A stretch of DNA of 64,000 nt from Epithemia pelagica (GCA_946965045.2 OX337234.1:1240001-1304000); one strand, 5' to 3'; counted from the stretch's first letter, positions 41,808-53,617 are shown. Notes: generated by a model not told the origin, from the sequence alone. Numbers and translations are program-made.

Positions 41808-43503
41808 GAAGTGCTCCTTTAGCAGCGTTTCATAACTGGGATCAAAGAGGCTAAATCACGAATCATGAATCACGAATCAAAAGTACTGCACAAAACCTCG
41901 AACCGCGTCGAGGTAGCAATGGCGGTGCTGGCCGGCGCAATGGTCGCCGGGGGATACCCCCAGCAAATAGCAAAGCAATCCGTGAACACAACAGTTGGGT
42001 CCAAGAAACAAGGCGGCACCACACGTTTGTGTGGTTGCGCTTCGCACATGACAACTCTACGAATGATACCCAACAAGCAATACCCAGTCTCTTTCTGGAA
42101 CGGATCCAGTTTGAAAGATGCTTTCTAGTACGATTGGTGGATGATGGAGGAGGTCACGGCTATGAGAAACCGTGTTGTTGTTGTTGGTTCGTTTTGTTTC
42201 CCAACCCAAGCAACCATCCAGTGAGTCATGGACACGTGAACTTGAGTGACTGCTGTGAACGGACCAAGAATCACACAAACGACAGCTGGTTGTCGCTCCG
42301 TGTTGTGTTGTTTGTGGCGTCGTTCGTGAATCCGGTCCGGATGACTGCTTGAGACTCTGTGGTACGTACCGAATATTCGTCCACCTCCCCCCACCATTAG
42401 GCGAACGAGATGGGTCTTCTTTCTTCTTCTCTTGGTCCATAATTGCATTATAGAAGATATTAATAACTATTGTATATTATTGGAGAAGTAGGACGTTCCA
42501 GTTCGTTCCAACTCCAACAAAGGGACCCTTGCCACCTCCTTCAAAAAACCAAGCCAGGAACTTTCCCCTTTGCCTTTGTTAGGCCTTGACTTTTCCAAAA
42601 CGACGTCCTTCACCACAACACCCGATTCCAACCGTTTGCCTGTGGAGGTAATTGGTGGCGGCGGCGACAACAAAAGAGCAGCAGCAGCAGCAGTGGGCAA
42701 GAAGTGTCCGACAAAGAAAAAAACAGCCGCATCAACAAGAAGGACGAAAGCATTTGTGTTCCACAACAACAACAAGCATCATGCTCCTTCGAGGACCAAA
42801 ACAACCACGGCTCATTGCTGACCACAGCAACAACCACGTCACAAGAGTTATCGTCGGGAACGCTAGGCTCATGGAGTAACAAGACCGACGACCCAACAAC
42901 GGACGAGTTTGGCAACTGCATTGCAAAGTGTTTTGATAAGGGACGTTAAGAGTAATAGTACGACGGACGGACTTTCGAGCGATTTGGAAAACAACCAGGT
43001 TCAGACCGGGAAGGAAGATCTCGAACAAGAGAAGGACGTCTTGTGGTGGTCTCCATTCGATCCACAAGATTTGGAGGGGCCTCAGACTTAATGTAGACGT
43101 AAAACTAGGTGCTGATATCAAGACACAATCGTTAGTTCCGTAGGTCAATCCAGTTCGCTGTATGAACGATGGGGCCCTCACCTTTCACACTAAACTAGAT
43201 TGACTCCTTTAGGACGTTGCTTACAGCTTTTCCTATTTGATAAGAAGTGAGATTAATCTACAAGTAGGTTGGTCGAAGTGATTGTTTCACTGGGACATTG
43301 CTTCAGGTCGTGATCATCTTCTAGAGATGTCCCTGGCAATGTCCCTTGTTATGACCGCCTTTATGTGGTCTTTGGGTCATGTTGGATTGTTATATAGATG
43401 GCTATGCAGTCTTAGGTTGTAGTCTTGAGGTGACCTAGACGACCTCCTTTGATAATGGACTTAAGGTCTAGGTGCCATGACTTTTGCCTAAGTAAAGTGA
43501 GAC
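41808..43503. other. Gene-poor region left of the retrotransposon pile
   Basis: A small plus frame at 41865-42128 (87 codons, ATG) and frames at 42467-42949 on both strands show no domain. The minus frame 42467-42775 is hydrophobic at its start but lacks an ATG. Sequence 43200-43503 directly flanks the gypsy element's left end. Confidence 0.4.
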
Positions 43504-43707
43504 TGCCATACCCATGCATAATGGTAGGACGTAAAAATTATGATCTTTAGGAATTAGGCTAGGAAAGTGAGCGATGGCCAGAGAAGCCATCTGCACACGG
43601 GACAAGGACGGACTGAATTCTGAGAACGTCGGTGTCAAAGATTCAACTAGGGACCTATCGAGTCATGTTTACGTGGAGTCGTGGCGGGACAGAGTCCGGG
43701 TACCGCA
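43504..43707 (-). repeat. 3' LTR of the gypsy element
   Basis: Matches 56284-56487 over about 200 bp with few changes, including CCATACCCATGCATAATGG and CTATCGAGTCATGTTTACG. Minus-strand ends are TG...CA. The purine tract GGGAGAGGTAGAG precedes it, as a polypurine tract should. No matching TSD was found, because the right end is altered. Confidence 0.8.
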
Positions 43708-43794
43708 CTCTACCTCTCCCTGGTCGGACCTAGGAAGTTCGAGCGGGCCATGGGAAAGCTTGATGGCCAGAGGCCAACGGCAGTAAAACCCATG

Positions 43795-45699
43795 TCACAC
43801 ACGGTAAGGGATGAGACGCCTGATATTGATGCGCTCGGTAACGTGGGGACCACGTTGAATGGTCACGGTGCCATTGGAATGGACACGCGTGATGGTGAAA
43901 GGATTGGGACTGGTACGAGGTGCCAATTTGTCAGGATTGGTGGCGCGGATGAGCACGCGATCTCCAATTTTGTAGTCATGAAAGACGCGAGAGCGATTTG
44001 CGAGTCGAGCTCGTTCGTCAACGATGATTTGTCGTTTTTGACGAATCAATTCCATGTCCGCAAGGATGGGAATGTCGAACAGCATGTCGCGATGGAACGC
44101 AAGACTGCCGGGAGAATGTTTGAGGCTGCCGTGAATGGCAGTGCGTGCAGAGTATGCAGCGGTTTGCAGAGCAGTGTCGACCATGAGAGCGGCCTGATCA
44201 ATGTTTTGCGGCGGCTCGTAGTTAACGATAGCGCGTAACGAATTGCCAATCGTCAGATGAAGACGTTCACATAGGGCATTGGATTGTGGATTTTTGGCCG
44301 TTAGGGGCACTGGCCTGACGCCATGATTGCGAAGCACTTGCGTAAACGCATGGCCGATGAACTCGCCGCCTTGATCGAAAAGGCAACGAACAGGGCGAGG
44401 ATAGCGTGAAAGCCATGAATTCTCAAGTTGGAGACCAACATGTCGAGCGGTTTTATCGTATATGCGGATGATTTCGCAAAAATTGGTGACAGTGTCAATG
44501 ACCGTCAGAGCCTGAAAGGTCAGGGCCATGCCATGGACTTTGACTGTCCAGGGGCCGATAAGATTGACGGCAATGTCGGACCAGGGATTACCACGGACCT
44601 CACGAGGAGGCAATTCTCCGTAATGTCGATGAACGACCTTCGACCGTTGACAGGTCCGACAGCTGGAAACAGCTTGATCGCAGTAGAGTCCCAATTGGGG
44701 ATGCGTCATGTGCATGGCGATAGTATCGCGGAGTCGCGTGGAACCAGCGTGGTTAAGCACGAGATGATACCAGTTGACTGTATGCGTGAGAAGCGAGTCA
44801 GGAATGCGAATGCGCCAGAGGGCATTAACCGATTGTCGATAACAGACAAGGTTGTATTGTGGATTTTCCGTAGGAAAGGGTTGCAAATGATAATAGTTAG
44901 GTTTGGATTGAACCAACGCCATTAAGGCGGCATCGTTTTGTTGATGCTTAAATATCGTAGCATAGTCAACCGGTAGGGGTTGGTTGGCCGTAATGGCGGG
45001 ATGATTAAGATACACATCGATCAACTCTTCGTCCATGAAAATAGGGGATTCATGAGAATCCGCGTCACGAGACGCTAAGCGGGGGTCATCATGAGGCGCA
45101 CGAGGAACCTGAAACACGGAGTGTTTGCCACTATGATCAAAAAGGGATCGTGGTCCAGACGAGGGACCGTCGGAAGGGACCTTGGAAGGGACACTCTTCT
45201 CCTCCTCTTCTGAAAGAGGGAGACGCGACAACGCGTCGGCGATGACGTTATCCTGGCCAGGAATATAATGAAAGATGGGATTGTATTCTTCGAGAAAGAG
45301 ACGCCAACGAAGGACTCGTTGGGAGTTGAGAGTGGAATAGGTGAGATTTTTGTGATCGGTATGAATGTGCAAGGCGGCACAGCCAAGCAACATGGAGCGG
45401 AACTCCTTGAGGGTTTCGACGATGGAGAGTAACTCCTTTTCCATAGTGGTGTAATTCCGCTGAGCGTGGTTGAGCTTGCGTGAGAAATACGCGACAGGGA
45501 TGTTTTCCTGCATGATAACAGCGCCGAGCTGATAGTCAGACGCGTCCACATAGACGTGGAAAGGAATGTTGTGATCGGGATAGCGGATGAACGCATCATG
45601 CGCAAGCATGGCTTTGACGTTTTCAAAGGCTTTCTGACATTGCGGGGACCGTCTTTTCAGGATTGCGAAGATCGCTCCACTGCTGGATTCCCTCGGCAT
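43795..45699 (-). pseudogene. Gypsy pol remnant: RNase H, zinc-binding and integrase
   Basis: 634 codons of pol. An RNase H part reads YVDASDYQLGAVIMQ and DHKNLTYSTLNSQRVLRW. A zinc-finger segment follows (HxxxLNHAG...CRTCQRSKVV). The integrase core has its catalytic acids in VNLIGPW, CLFDQGGE and CERLHL, then a chromo-like IGDRVLIRATNP region. The upstream reverse transcriptase palm and the protease are absent: the gag end runs almost straight into RNase H. The element therefore could not move on its own. Confidence 0.9.
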
Positions 45700-46111
45700 C
45701 GACAGGAATGGTAGGAACGCATCCTGGAGGAGGAGCTACGGCAGGAGGATTGGCAGGAACGGCATTCCATCCATTACCGGCACCAGCAGAGTCAGAGGCG
45801 TGTTGATCACTGCCACGACCTGGGGCAGAAGGACGAGAGCCCCAAGTGGAACGCAGAGGAGCGGACGAGCCACCACGCGGGTTGTTATCGCCATTGGAAC
45901 CACCACCTTGAGGAGGATTGTTTCCGGCGTTGCCGCCACCGGTAGAACGGTTAGAACGTTGAACCATGACGTCAAAAAGGCTTTGATTGAAATTGCGACC
46001 CGAAGGATTATAAATGCAATCAGCCCAAGAATGGTTGCGATGGGATTCCATCGTGGTCCGATACGGACAGGGATCGGAGTTGCCATCGGGGGCGCCACGA
46101 TTGTCTCCGGA
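45623..46111 (-). pseudogene. Gypsy gag C-terminal part (nucleocapsid) joined to pol by deletion
   Basis: Reads CPYRTTMESHRNHSWADC, a Cys-His zinc-binding-like cluster, then Gly/Asn/Ser-rich and PPAVAPPPG stretches, ending near DAEGIQQWSDL. The N-terminal side is cut by the 46112-46895 solo LTR at a CCGGA target site. Confidence 0.8.
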
Positions 46112-46895
46112 TGTTACAATTCTCTTGGAATTGCAGTGGCGTTGATGCTCGGTAGAGCAGACAATCAGGTAATCACCAACCGATACAAACCTCTCCACGG
46201 GTAAGAGAGGAAAGCAAGTCGTAGTCTATCAAAAGGATAGTCGGGACACAAAAGAGGATGTGATAAATGGTGATATTGTTAGATTGTGTGTTGATTACTA
46301 CGATAGGTCTACGTGAAATGTTCGGTCCTGCCAAGGGTCATGTGTCAAAGGTTCTTGGCGGCAACAGGTTTGGAATAGTTGGAGTCGATTCATGTGATGT
46401 ATATGACATGTATATGTGGGCGGATAACATATACAGGGTCAACAGCTCTTGCTTTGGGTTGGCATAGTTGTTTTCATGGCGCGCAGCTTGTTGACAATTT
46501 GGAGATTGTGGGAATGGAAATATGGTCTCGCGTGATCGTGTGTCGTGCTTGGGATACTTAGACCGTTGGGTCGGATAGATGCCGACAGCGCTCGGATGTC
46601 GCTTGGGCGCGCTCGATGATTTCGGGCGCGTACGCTTAGGGCGTTAGTATAATGTCCGAGCAACGGCCAAATTTACGTCCGTTGTAATACCGCACGACCC
46701 AGTTTAGTCTTGAGAGTGAGTTCGTCAATCTATTCTCACTTTTCATGATTTGCGAAGAAATATAGGTCGATATAGCGCGAAGCTAGGGAACATAGCTCGA
46801 AGCTAGATGGCATGATGCGATAGCACGAGGCTATGTGACATGGGGAATCGATGAGATGTAGAATCTAACCACCATAGACGGTGAGAATTCTAACA
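46112..46895 (-). repeat. Solo LTR of the copia family (784 bp), TSD CCGGA
   Basis: Runs from TGTTAC to TAACA and is flanked on both sides by CCGGA (46107-46111, 46896-46900). It differs from the two LTRs of the full-length element only by scattered bases. No internal sequence follows, so it arose by LTR-LTR recombination or is an end remnant. It lies only 256 bp from the second insertion. Confidence 0.95.
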
Positions 46896-47151
46896 CCGGA
46901 GGAGTCGTTGCGGTCGGAGGAGCCACGGCGATTTCCGCCACGTAAGGAATCACGATTGCCACGCGACGATCGCGATTGCCGCTGTTGTTGGAGTCGCGAG
47001 GACGAGAGCGGTCTTGACGAGACTGCGAACGATTTTGCTGTTGCTCACGTTGTAGCCTTTTGCTTGGAGGCGCGCTGGTATCCGCGCATGGCTTGCAAGA
47101 GAGCAGCCGTGTCAAAATGATTGACAATGTCCGGCACCAAGGGATTGGCTT
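46896..47151 (-). pseudogene. Middle part of gypsy gag
   Basis: Minus-strand frames read NPLVPDIVNHFDTAALLQAM then basic Gln/Arg-rich sequence (REQQQNRSQSRQ) and an RGN-rich end. Two frameshifts are needed to follow it. It is bounded by the copia TSD on one side and the solo LTR TSD on the other. Confidence 0.8.
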
Positions 47152-47935
47152 TGTTACCATTCTCTTGGAATTGCAGTGGCATTGATGCTCGGTAGAGCAG
47201 ACAATCAGGTAATCACCAACCGATACAAACCTCTCCACGGGTAAGAGAGGAAAGCAAGTCGTAGTCTATCAAAAGGATAGTCGGGACACAAAAGAGGATG
47301 TGATAAATGGTGATATTGTTAGATTGTGTGTTGATTACTACGAAAGGCCTACGTGAAATGTTCGGTCCTGCCAAGGGTCATGTGTCATAGGTTCTTGGCG
47401 GCAACAGGTTTGGAATAGTTGGAGTCGATTCATGTGATGTATATGACATGTATATGTGGGCGGATAACATATACAGGGTCAACAGCTCTTGCTTTGGATT
47501 GGCATAGTTGTTTTCATGGCGCGCAGCTTGTTGACAATTTGGAGATTGTGGGAATGGAAATATGGTCTCGCGTGATCGTGTGTCGTGCTTGGGATACTTA
47601 GACCGTTGGGTCGGATAGATGCCGACAGCGCTCGGATGTCGCTTGGGCGCGCTCGATGATTTCGGGCGCGTACGCTTAGGGCGTTAGTATAATGTCCGAG
47701 CAACGGCCAAATTTACGTCCGTTGTAATACCGCACGACCCAGTTTAGTCTTGAGAGTTAGTTCGTCAATCTATTCTCACTTTTCATGATTTGCGAAGAAA
47801 TATAGGTCGATATAGCGCGAAGCTAGGGAACATAGCTCGAAGCTAGATGGCATGATGCGATAGCACGAGGCTATGTGACATGGGGAATCGATGAGATGTA
47901 GAATCTAACCACCATAGACGGTGAGAATTCTAACA
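47152..47935 (-). repeat. 3' LTR of the copia element
   Basis: TG...CA termini with the inverted tips TGTTA/TAACA. Differs from the 5' LTR at about five sites. The first bases supply the gag-pol stop codon. Confidence 0.95.
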
Positions 47936-50900
47936 CTCCCCACAACTCGTCGTTTCAGCCTTGTCATCATTGGATTTGTTGAGGTCTTGAACTTCTCCTT
48001 TCCAAAACAACAATGGCTTGAGCATGGGCCAAATAGATACGAAATCCCAATGTTTGCTAAGGATATCGGCAGGGTTGGTCTTTCCATCTTTCCAGTAGAA
48101 TGCAACATACTTTGCTGCGATGGCTTCACGAACTCGGTGGTATGACAGAAGATGGTGTCTCTTGGGTAGTATGGAATGAAGAACGGTTGCATTGAGCACA
48201 ACAGATCTGTTATCTCCGTACATGTAACTTCGCTCTCGGATAGGTACTCCAAGGTAGCGGAGAGAATGTCGTAATTCTGTAATCTGATCTATTGCTGTCC
48301 TTGCAGCCACAAACTCGGATCCATAGGTAGCAGTGTCCACCGTGCTCTGTCTCTTGCTGTACCAGTCAATAGGTGTTCCGTTCAACAAATGTAGAACAGC
48401 AGTGACGGATTTACCAGTGACTATGTCATGCATGAGATTGGCATCAACATAATGAGTTGTGGTAACATAGCGGCCAAGAGGTGTTGGGCAGTCTTCAGGA
48501 ATACGTTCACTTGCATTCGAATAGACAGTGCGAGTCCAATCAAATTCTTGGGTAGGAAGACTTGAATAATCAGGCTCTCCAATCCTAAATCTGATTGCGC
48601 CTTCTGGGAGATGTGCAAGGTATCCATAGATACGCTTGGCTCTATCAAGATGTCCTTTCCTCGGAGCAGCACGAAAGCGTGATAGCGTCATTGTAGCGGT
48701 GAAGACGTCGAAACGACCAATAGTGATCACCCATTGGAGTTGTCCAATCAGAGTTTGGAAATGGCTAGTACCTTCTTCATCAAGGAGCTCAGAATCATCC
48801 AATTCAGGATGGTCTCCACCAATAAGAGGTGTTTTGGCTTTCTTGGGTTTCTCCTTGAAGATTCGTTCGAAAGTGTCCATCATCTTACCAATGTAGCGTC
48901 TTGGATCTGCTACTAATGTTCCATCAGAATCCTTGGTGTAACAACATCCCAAGTGGAAATCAATAGGTCCATCTCCTTTGAGTTTGAAGTTGTATTTCTC
49001 CTTCAGGATCTTGCAGATATTCCCAGGATCAGTAGAAATAATGGCTAAGTCATCAACGTATACGGCAATGTATTCGTAACAGTCTTCTCCAGGTGCTTTC
49101 CTCATCCAGATATCCGGATCTGCTTTGCTTGGTGAAAATCCCATGTCTGTCAAAACATCGAATAAGACATCATGCCAGCGTGCGCCTGATGACTTCAATC
49201 CATAAAGTGCCTTGTATATAATCAGGATGTGACCTTCTAATTCCTTGAATTCAGGTCCTGCGACAATGAAGATTTTCTCCCCTGTCAAGGCTTCCAGATA
49301 TGCGTTTCCAATATCTGCTCCCCATATTTCCAAGTCATTCAAAGTACCCAGGAATAAGGCAATGCGGAGGTTGCGAATGGAAACAACACCCGAATAGATT
49401 GTCTCAACAGGTTCTTTTGTGAGATGTCCATCTGCGACAAGTCTTGCTTTATGTCGTCCATCATGTTTTACGTCAAAGACAAGATGTACACGTATCTTAT
49501 GATATCCTTCAGGTGCATTGGATACTTTCCCTTTAATGAAGATGGCTTTCCCGAAATCCTTGAATGTCTTGTAGGACTGGATCTGTGACAATTCTAATTC
49601 TGTTGCATCCTGCCACTTTGTGTTGCCATGTTGTTTATCAAGAGCAACAGCTTCCTCATAATTGCGTGGTACTTGGAATCCAAACTTATACTTGACGGAA
49701 TGGTGAACTTGTTTAATCCTTGACTGTTTGGCTGCTCGAATGAGACGTTTGCTTGTTTTGACATAACGTTTCAAATGCTTCCATCCAGGTTCGTTGAGTA
49801 AACCATGTTTCTTTCCATAAATTGCTACAGTGATCGGATAATCATTGGCGATGAGTGATAAAGGTTCATAGGTAGTCTCCCCAGTTTCCCAATCAACAAG
49901 CAAATTATATTTGCTCCCCTTGTAATCTGGATCAGTTGTGTTCAGTGGGCCTTGATGGGCGATGACGTCCCTGAACCTGAAAAGATTATCTCCAGAGGTT
50001 TGAGCTTGGTTATCTCGTTCAATATACTCCATGAGTTGATTATAGGATATCATCTCATCAACATCAGAATTTGTCTTTCGGTAGATGTACTTGACACGTT
50101 CTTCCTGTTTCGTTGCTTGTTCATTAAGATCAATGACTCGTTTGATGACACGTGCACGATGTCGCTCCCCATTTTCTTCTGTGTCGCATAGGAATGTGCG
50201 TCCTATCATGTCGTCAAAATCGATCGTGGGCATTGGTTTGGATGGATCTTCACTATCACTGCGAATGAAGACAGTGTCAGCTTGCTTATCATTGTCATCC
50301 TTCTCAGACGAATCCTCCCCTGAAGGTCGATCCACACGTAGGTTAGGTGTAGTGGATTCAACACGGCGAACGGCAGAACGGTAGATTATCTGGTTATCCT
50401 GGGTGAGAATCTTCCAAGTAAAAGAATCACCAACGTTGTGAGCAAAACCAACCCAGTGGCCAAGTTTCTCATCAGAAGAAGATGGATATGAACCAGAATT
50501 GGGTTCAGCGGGGTCGACACGGTAGTAAACCTCATCCCAGAAAGGAAAGAACAAGAGATGAGTAATGTCGGGTGGGCGTCCGGAGAGAGCCTCAAGAGGA
50601 GTGCGACCGGAATGGGTGGGTGATGATGTATGGTTCAATAAGTCACAGACATACTCAAGGCAAAGAAGCCAGGTGTTGGCAGGGCAACCAGTGGCATTCA
50701 TGAGAGCGTTGGTCATACGTTTGACGGTCTGGTAACGGTTTTCAGCCTTATTCTGGTGTTGATGATAAGGTTCGGATCGATACTCCCCAATAAGCAAAGT
50801 GTGAAGAATGTCTTTGACCTTTTGAGAGATGAGAGATGAACCACCATCACTGATAAGAGTCTCCATGGCACCACGAAACCGGATGTTGTCCTGAAGAGTA

Positions 50901-53617
50901 TTGACAAACTGTTTGGTTGACTTGATCCCATAGATATCAGTAACCAGAGTTTCTCGACCAACAAAGATTTGTGCGACTTTACCGCCATGGTCAACAGCAG
51001 GGGTGTCGGAGAAAACCGAGTCAGTAGCAACGGGTTCATGACGTCGAGGTATATTAAGGACCGGATTGCGAGCCTTGAAATGTTTCTTGAGGGTGTCGTG
51101 GTCAAAAGTAATGCTACCATTACGTGTAGTGTGCTTGAACGTATCGGCAATAACATCTTCAGATTGCCAACCAAAGAATGGACGGAACTTCTTCCAGTCA
51201 TACGCTTCCTGGTAACGACGGTGGACAGAGGCATGAAGTGTAGGATCATTACCTTCTGCGTCAGCATAGATAGAAAAGAAGGGTGCGTCGTCAGGTCCAT
51301 GATTGTATGGGAGATCCAAAAGGAGATTGAGGTTACAAACAACACGATCAGTGTACTCCCCATAGTTGTCATATGGATGGTTCGACATACTACCATCAGT
51401 CTTGACGTGTTTCCAATCAGGATCATTGTCAGAGGGTGTGGGAGAATACGAATGGTCCAGAACACCAGGATCCCATGTGTCGGGAGACGTGAAGATGATC
51501 TGAGGTAAGGTATTCATGTCATCGTCGCTGGGGATACCCAAGGAGTGGATGTAGGCTAACCCATCCTTGATGTGAAGGGGTATAGCACGACCATCAAGTG
51601 TAGTGATGCGTTGTTTACCATCAACTTTAACAGATCGTTCATCAACAGCAAGTCCGAAATGCTCGAATTGACCAGGAGCATGGATAGATAAGCCCTTTCC
51701 ATAATAAGCATATTCATTGAAGATGCCGACAATAGGTCCATCATTGGTCTCAAACTTTGCGGCACATGTGACGACAGGAAGTCCAGTAAGTTCATGGTTA
51801 TCAATACCCACAATAGTGATATGGCGGCCAGTCTTAGAAAGGATGCGCATGTCAGAACCAGCAAGTCCTCCATTAGCACCACGGTCAATCAATTGATTTC
51901 CTGGTAAAGTAGATTTCCTGGAAAACAAATAGCGTGGAACATGTCCTGCTTGTTTATGCATGTTGGCTTTGAAAGTAACCTTCTTGCTCGTCTTGGACTT
52001 GGTGTTAGAAAGAACACTAGTCAGGTCAGTTGCCGGGTGATTGATATCAGTCGTCATGGCTTGGTTGATAAATTGTGTAACCGGATCTGAATCATCTGGA
52101 TGCTCAGGGACTACGCCAGGTGAGTCGTCATCAGATGCAACTTGGTTGGGGTCAGGATCAGGTTCCGGATCAATGTCGAGGGCATGTGTTTGCACTTTCC
52201 TCGGTGTTGTTGATGAAGGTGCTTGAATCATCTTGTTATACACAATGATCAACTTGCAATCTTCTTCAGAAAGTTTGAACCATAGGTCACGCGGTAGACT
52301 AACCTTGGACGAAGAGGATGGAGATTCAGATGTCGCTTTGGTGTTGTGGACATGATACTCCATATCATCTTGTGAGGTTATGTCAGCATCTGTATCTTGG
52401 CCATATAGTGATTCATGTTGTTTGACATGTCGACGGCGACTATGAACAGATGACTGGGTTGCTTGATCATGGTCATAAGCTGCGTCTAGAAGGAGACGGA
52501 AGTATGATTGATAGCAAAGGGATTTTGCACCGGATTTGGTGTTCACCACATTATCCAAGATCTTGACTCGGCGGAGATCAGGTACCTTTTCTACAGCTTG
52601 CATGAGGAAGGTCATCCTGGTATGATCAGGGATGCGATCAGACAATGTCACGAGATTGTCTAGCAAACGTAGCTGCTCTTGAAAGTGTAGAAGAAATTGA
52701 CGTGTTGTTCCGCGCCATGTGTCGTCAAGACGTAGATTGGAAATGTAGTTGGTTAAACGGAGGACTTCTCGTTTTGCTAGGTCGGATTCGGTATGCAAAG
52801 AGTGTAACTTCTGCAATACGGCACGCGCATCTTCATCATGTTCATGTTCACGTACATAGGCTCGACCTTGGTCAGTCTGAATGATACGGACAAGAACGGA
52901 GTAAAGAAATACTTGTTGCTCTTGAAAAAGTTCTTCGGCATACTCATCATCATGGGGTGGTGTGTATTTGAAATTCAGAACGTTGGATAGGCCTTGAGCC
53001 TTAGCTGTAGTCTTGAATACACGCCAGAATGAATCGTAGTATCGTTCATCCTTGAATACCTCATATGCAGTTGCGTCGCGCTTAGTTCCCTTTCTGAATG
53101 CTGTAAGGTCTTGTTGAGATTGGGATGCGGCAGTAACTGTGCTGACAGATTTCACAGATGACGGTGACTTCATTGGCGAGACTGGGACTTGGCTAGGTGG
53201 TCCCTTAGAGAAATCTGTGTTGATCCTCCAAGTGTTGAACTCTTTCCTCGTTAGGTTCATCCAGTCGCTATTGGATAGCTCGTCTTGAATTTCATTGGTC
53301 TTGTATATGGCCCAATAAGCCAAGAGCTTGATCTGCTGTCTTGTGGGGCCTTGTAGATCATGTGTCTGTTTGTTGACCTTGTATTGTGTCAGTTCGTTCA
53401 TGGATTCCTCGGTATTAGTTTGCATATACGAGATAACATGGGTAATGTTCTCAAAACCATGGTATTTCATCCACTTCATTAAGTAGTCGGCCCTTTCTTT
53501 GGTAAAGAATTGGCAGACAGTAAATATGATGTGGTCGAATAGGTCTGTGTTTGAGACATTGTCTTGGTTATCTTCTCCCTTAGGAGTCGTAGGTGTCTTG
53601 GGTGATTGAGGATCCAT
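47930..53617 (-). CDS. Copia gag-pol polyprotein
   Basis: A single uninterrupted 1895-codon frame from ATG at 53617 to a TAG that is formed by the first six bases of the 3' LTR (TGT TAG). Gag-like helical N-terminus to about residue 500, then the protease segment IDRGANGG (near 576; an unusual DRGA in place of DSGA or DTGA), integrase with LISDGGS and QNKAENRYQ (near 919 and downstream), reverse transcriptase with YVDDL (near 1521) and RNase H with DTATYGSE (late 1700s). All catalytic acids of integrase and RT are present, so the enzyme could be active. It lies inside the gypsy gag gene. Confidence 0.9.
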   Translation of the reverse strand: MDPQSPKTPTTPKGEDNQDNVSNTDLFDHIIFTVCQFFTKERADYLMKWMKYHGFENITHVISYMQTNTEESMNELTQYKVNKQTHDLQGPTRQQIKLLAYWAIYKTNEIQDELSNSDWMNLTRKEFNTWRINTDFSKGPPSQVPVSPMKSPSSVKSVSTVTAASQSQQDLTAFRKGTKRDATAYEVFKDERYYDSFWRVFKTTAKAQGLSNVLNFKYTPPHDDEYAEELFQEQQVFLYSVLVRIIQTDQGRAYVREHEHDEDARAVLQKLHSLHTESDLAKREVLRLTNYISNLRLDDTWRGTTRQFLLHFQEQLRLLDNLVTLSDRIPDHTRMTFLMQAVEKVPDLRRVKILDNVVNTKSGAKSLCYQSYFRLLLDAAYDHDQATQSSVHSRRRHVKQHESLYGQDTDADITSQDDMEYHVHNTKATSESPSSSSKVSLPRDLWFKLSEEDCKLIIVYNKMIQAPSSTTPRKVQTHALDIDPEPDPDPNQVASDDDSPGVVPEHPDDSDPVTQFINQAMTTDINHPATDLTSVLSNTKSKTSKKVTFKANMHKQAGHVPRYLFSRKSTLPGNQLIDRGANGGLAGSDMRILSKTGRHITIVGIDNHELTGLPVVTCAAKFETNDGPIVGIFNEYAYYGKGLSIHAPGQFEHFGLAVDERSVKVDGKQRITTLDGRAIPLHIKDGLAYIHSLGIPSDDDMNTLPQIIFTSPDTWDPGVLDHSYSPTPSDNDPDWKHVKTDGSMSNHPYDNYGEYTDRVVCNLNLLLDLPYNHGPDDAPFFSIYADAEGNDPTLHASVHRRYQEAYDWKKFRPFFGWQSEDVIADTFKHTTRNGSITFDHDTLKKHFKARNPVLNIPRRHEPVATDSVFSDTPAVDHGGKVAQIFVGRETLVTDIYGIKSTKQFVNTLQDNIRFRGAMETLISDGGSSLISQKVKDILHTLLIGEYRSEPYHQHQNKAENRYQTVKRMTNALMNATGCPANTWLLCLEYVCDLLNHTSSPTHSGRTPLEALSGRPPDITHLLFFPFWDEVYYRVDPAEPNSGSYPSSSDEKLGHWVGFAHNVGDSFTWKILTQDNQIIYRSAVRRVESTTPNLRVDRPSGEDSSEKDDNDKQADTVFIRSDSEDPSKPMPTIDFDDMIGRTFLCDTEENGERHRARVIKRVIDLNEQATKQEERVKYIYRKTNSDVDEMISYNQLMEYIERDNQAQTSGDNLFRFRDVIAHQGPLNTTDPDYKGSKYNLLVDWETGETTYEPLSLIANDYPITVAIYGKKHGLLNEPGWKHLKRYVKTSKRLIRAAKQSRIKQVHHSVKYKFGFQVPRNYEEAVALDKQHGNTKWQDATELELSQIQSYKTFKDFGKAIFIKGKVSNAPEGYHKIRVHLVFDVKHDGRHKARLVADGHLTKEPVETIYSGVVSIRNLRIALFLGTLNDLEIWGADIGNAYLEALTGEKIFIVAGPEFKELEGHILIIYKALYGLKSSGARWHDVLFDVLTDMGFSPSKADPDIWMRKAPGEDCYEYIAVYVDDLAIISTDPGNICKILKEKYNFKLKGDGPIDFHLGCCYTKDSDGTLVADPRRYIGKMMDTFERIFKEKPKKAKTPLIGGDHPELDDSELLDEEGTSHFQTLIGQLQWVITIGRFDVFTATMTLSRFRAAPRKGHLDRAKRIYGYLAHLPEGAIRFRIGEPDYSSLPTQEFDWTRTVYSNASERIPEDCPTPLGRYVTTTHYVDANLMHDIVTGKSVTAVLHLLNGTPIDWYSKRQSTVDTATYGSEFVAARTAIDQITELRHSLRYLGVPIRERSYMYGDNRSVVLNATVLHSILPKRHHLLSYHRVREAIAAKYVAFYWKDGKTNPADILSKHWDFVSIWPMLKPLLFWKGEVQDLNKSNDDKAETTSCGEC
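47936..47946 (-). promoter_or_regulatory. Polypurine tract of the copia element
   Basis: Minus-strand GTTGTGGGGAG directly abuts the 3' LTR start TGTTAG, as needed to prime plus-strand DNA synthesis. Confidence 0.75.

Noticed and set aside
45075-45626. 183-codon minus frame inside gypsy pol
   Set aside because: Shadow frame; RNase H and integrase motifs are in the other frame.
50713-51465. 250-codon minus frame inside copia gag-pol
   Set aside because: Shadow of the integrase-coding frame with no domain.
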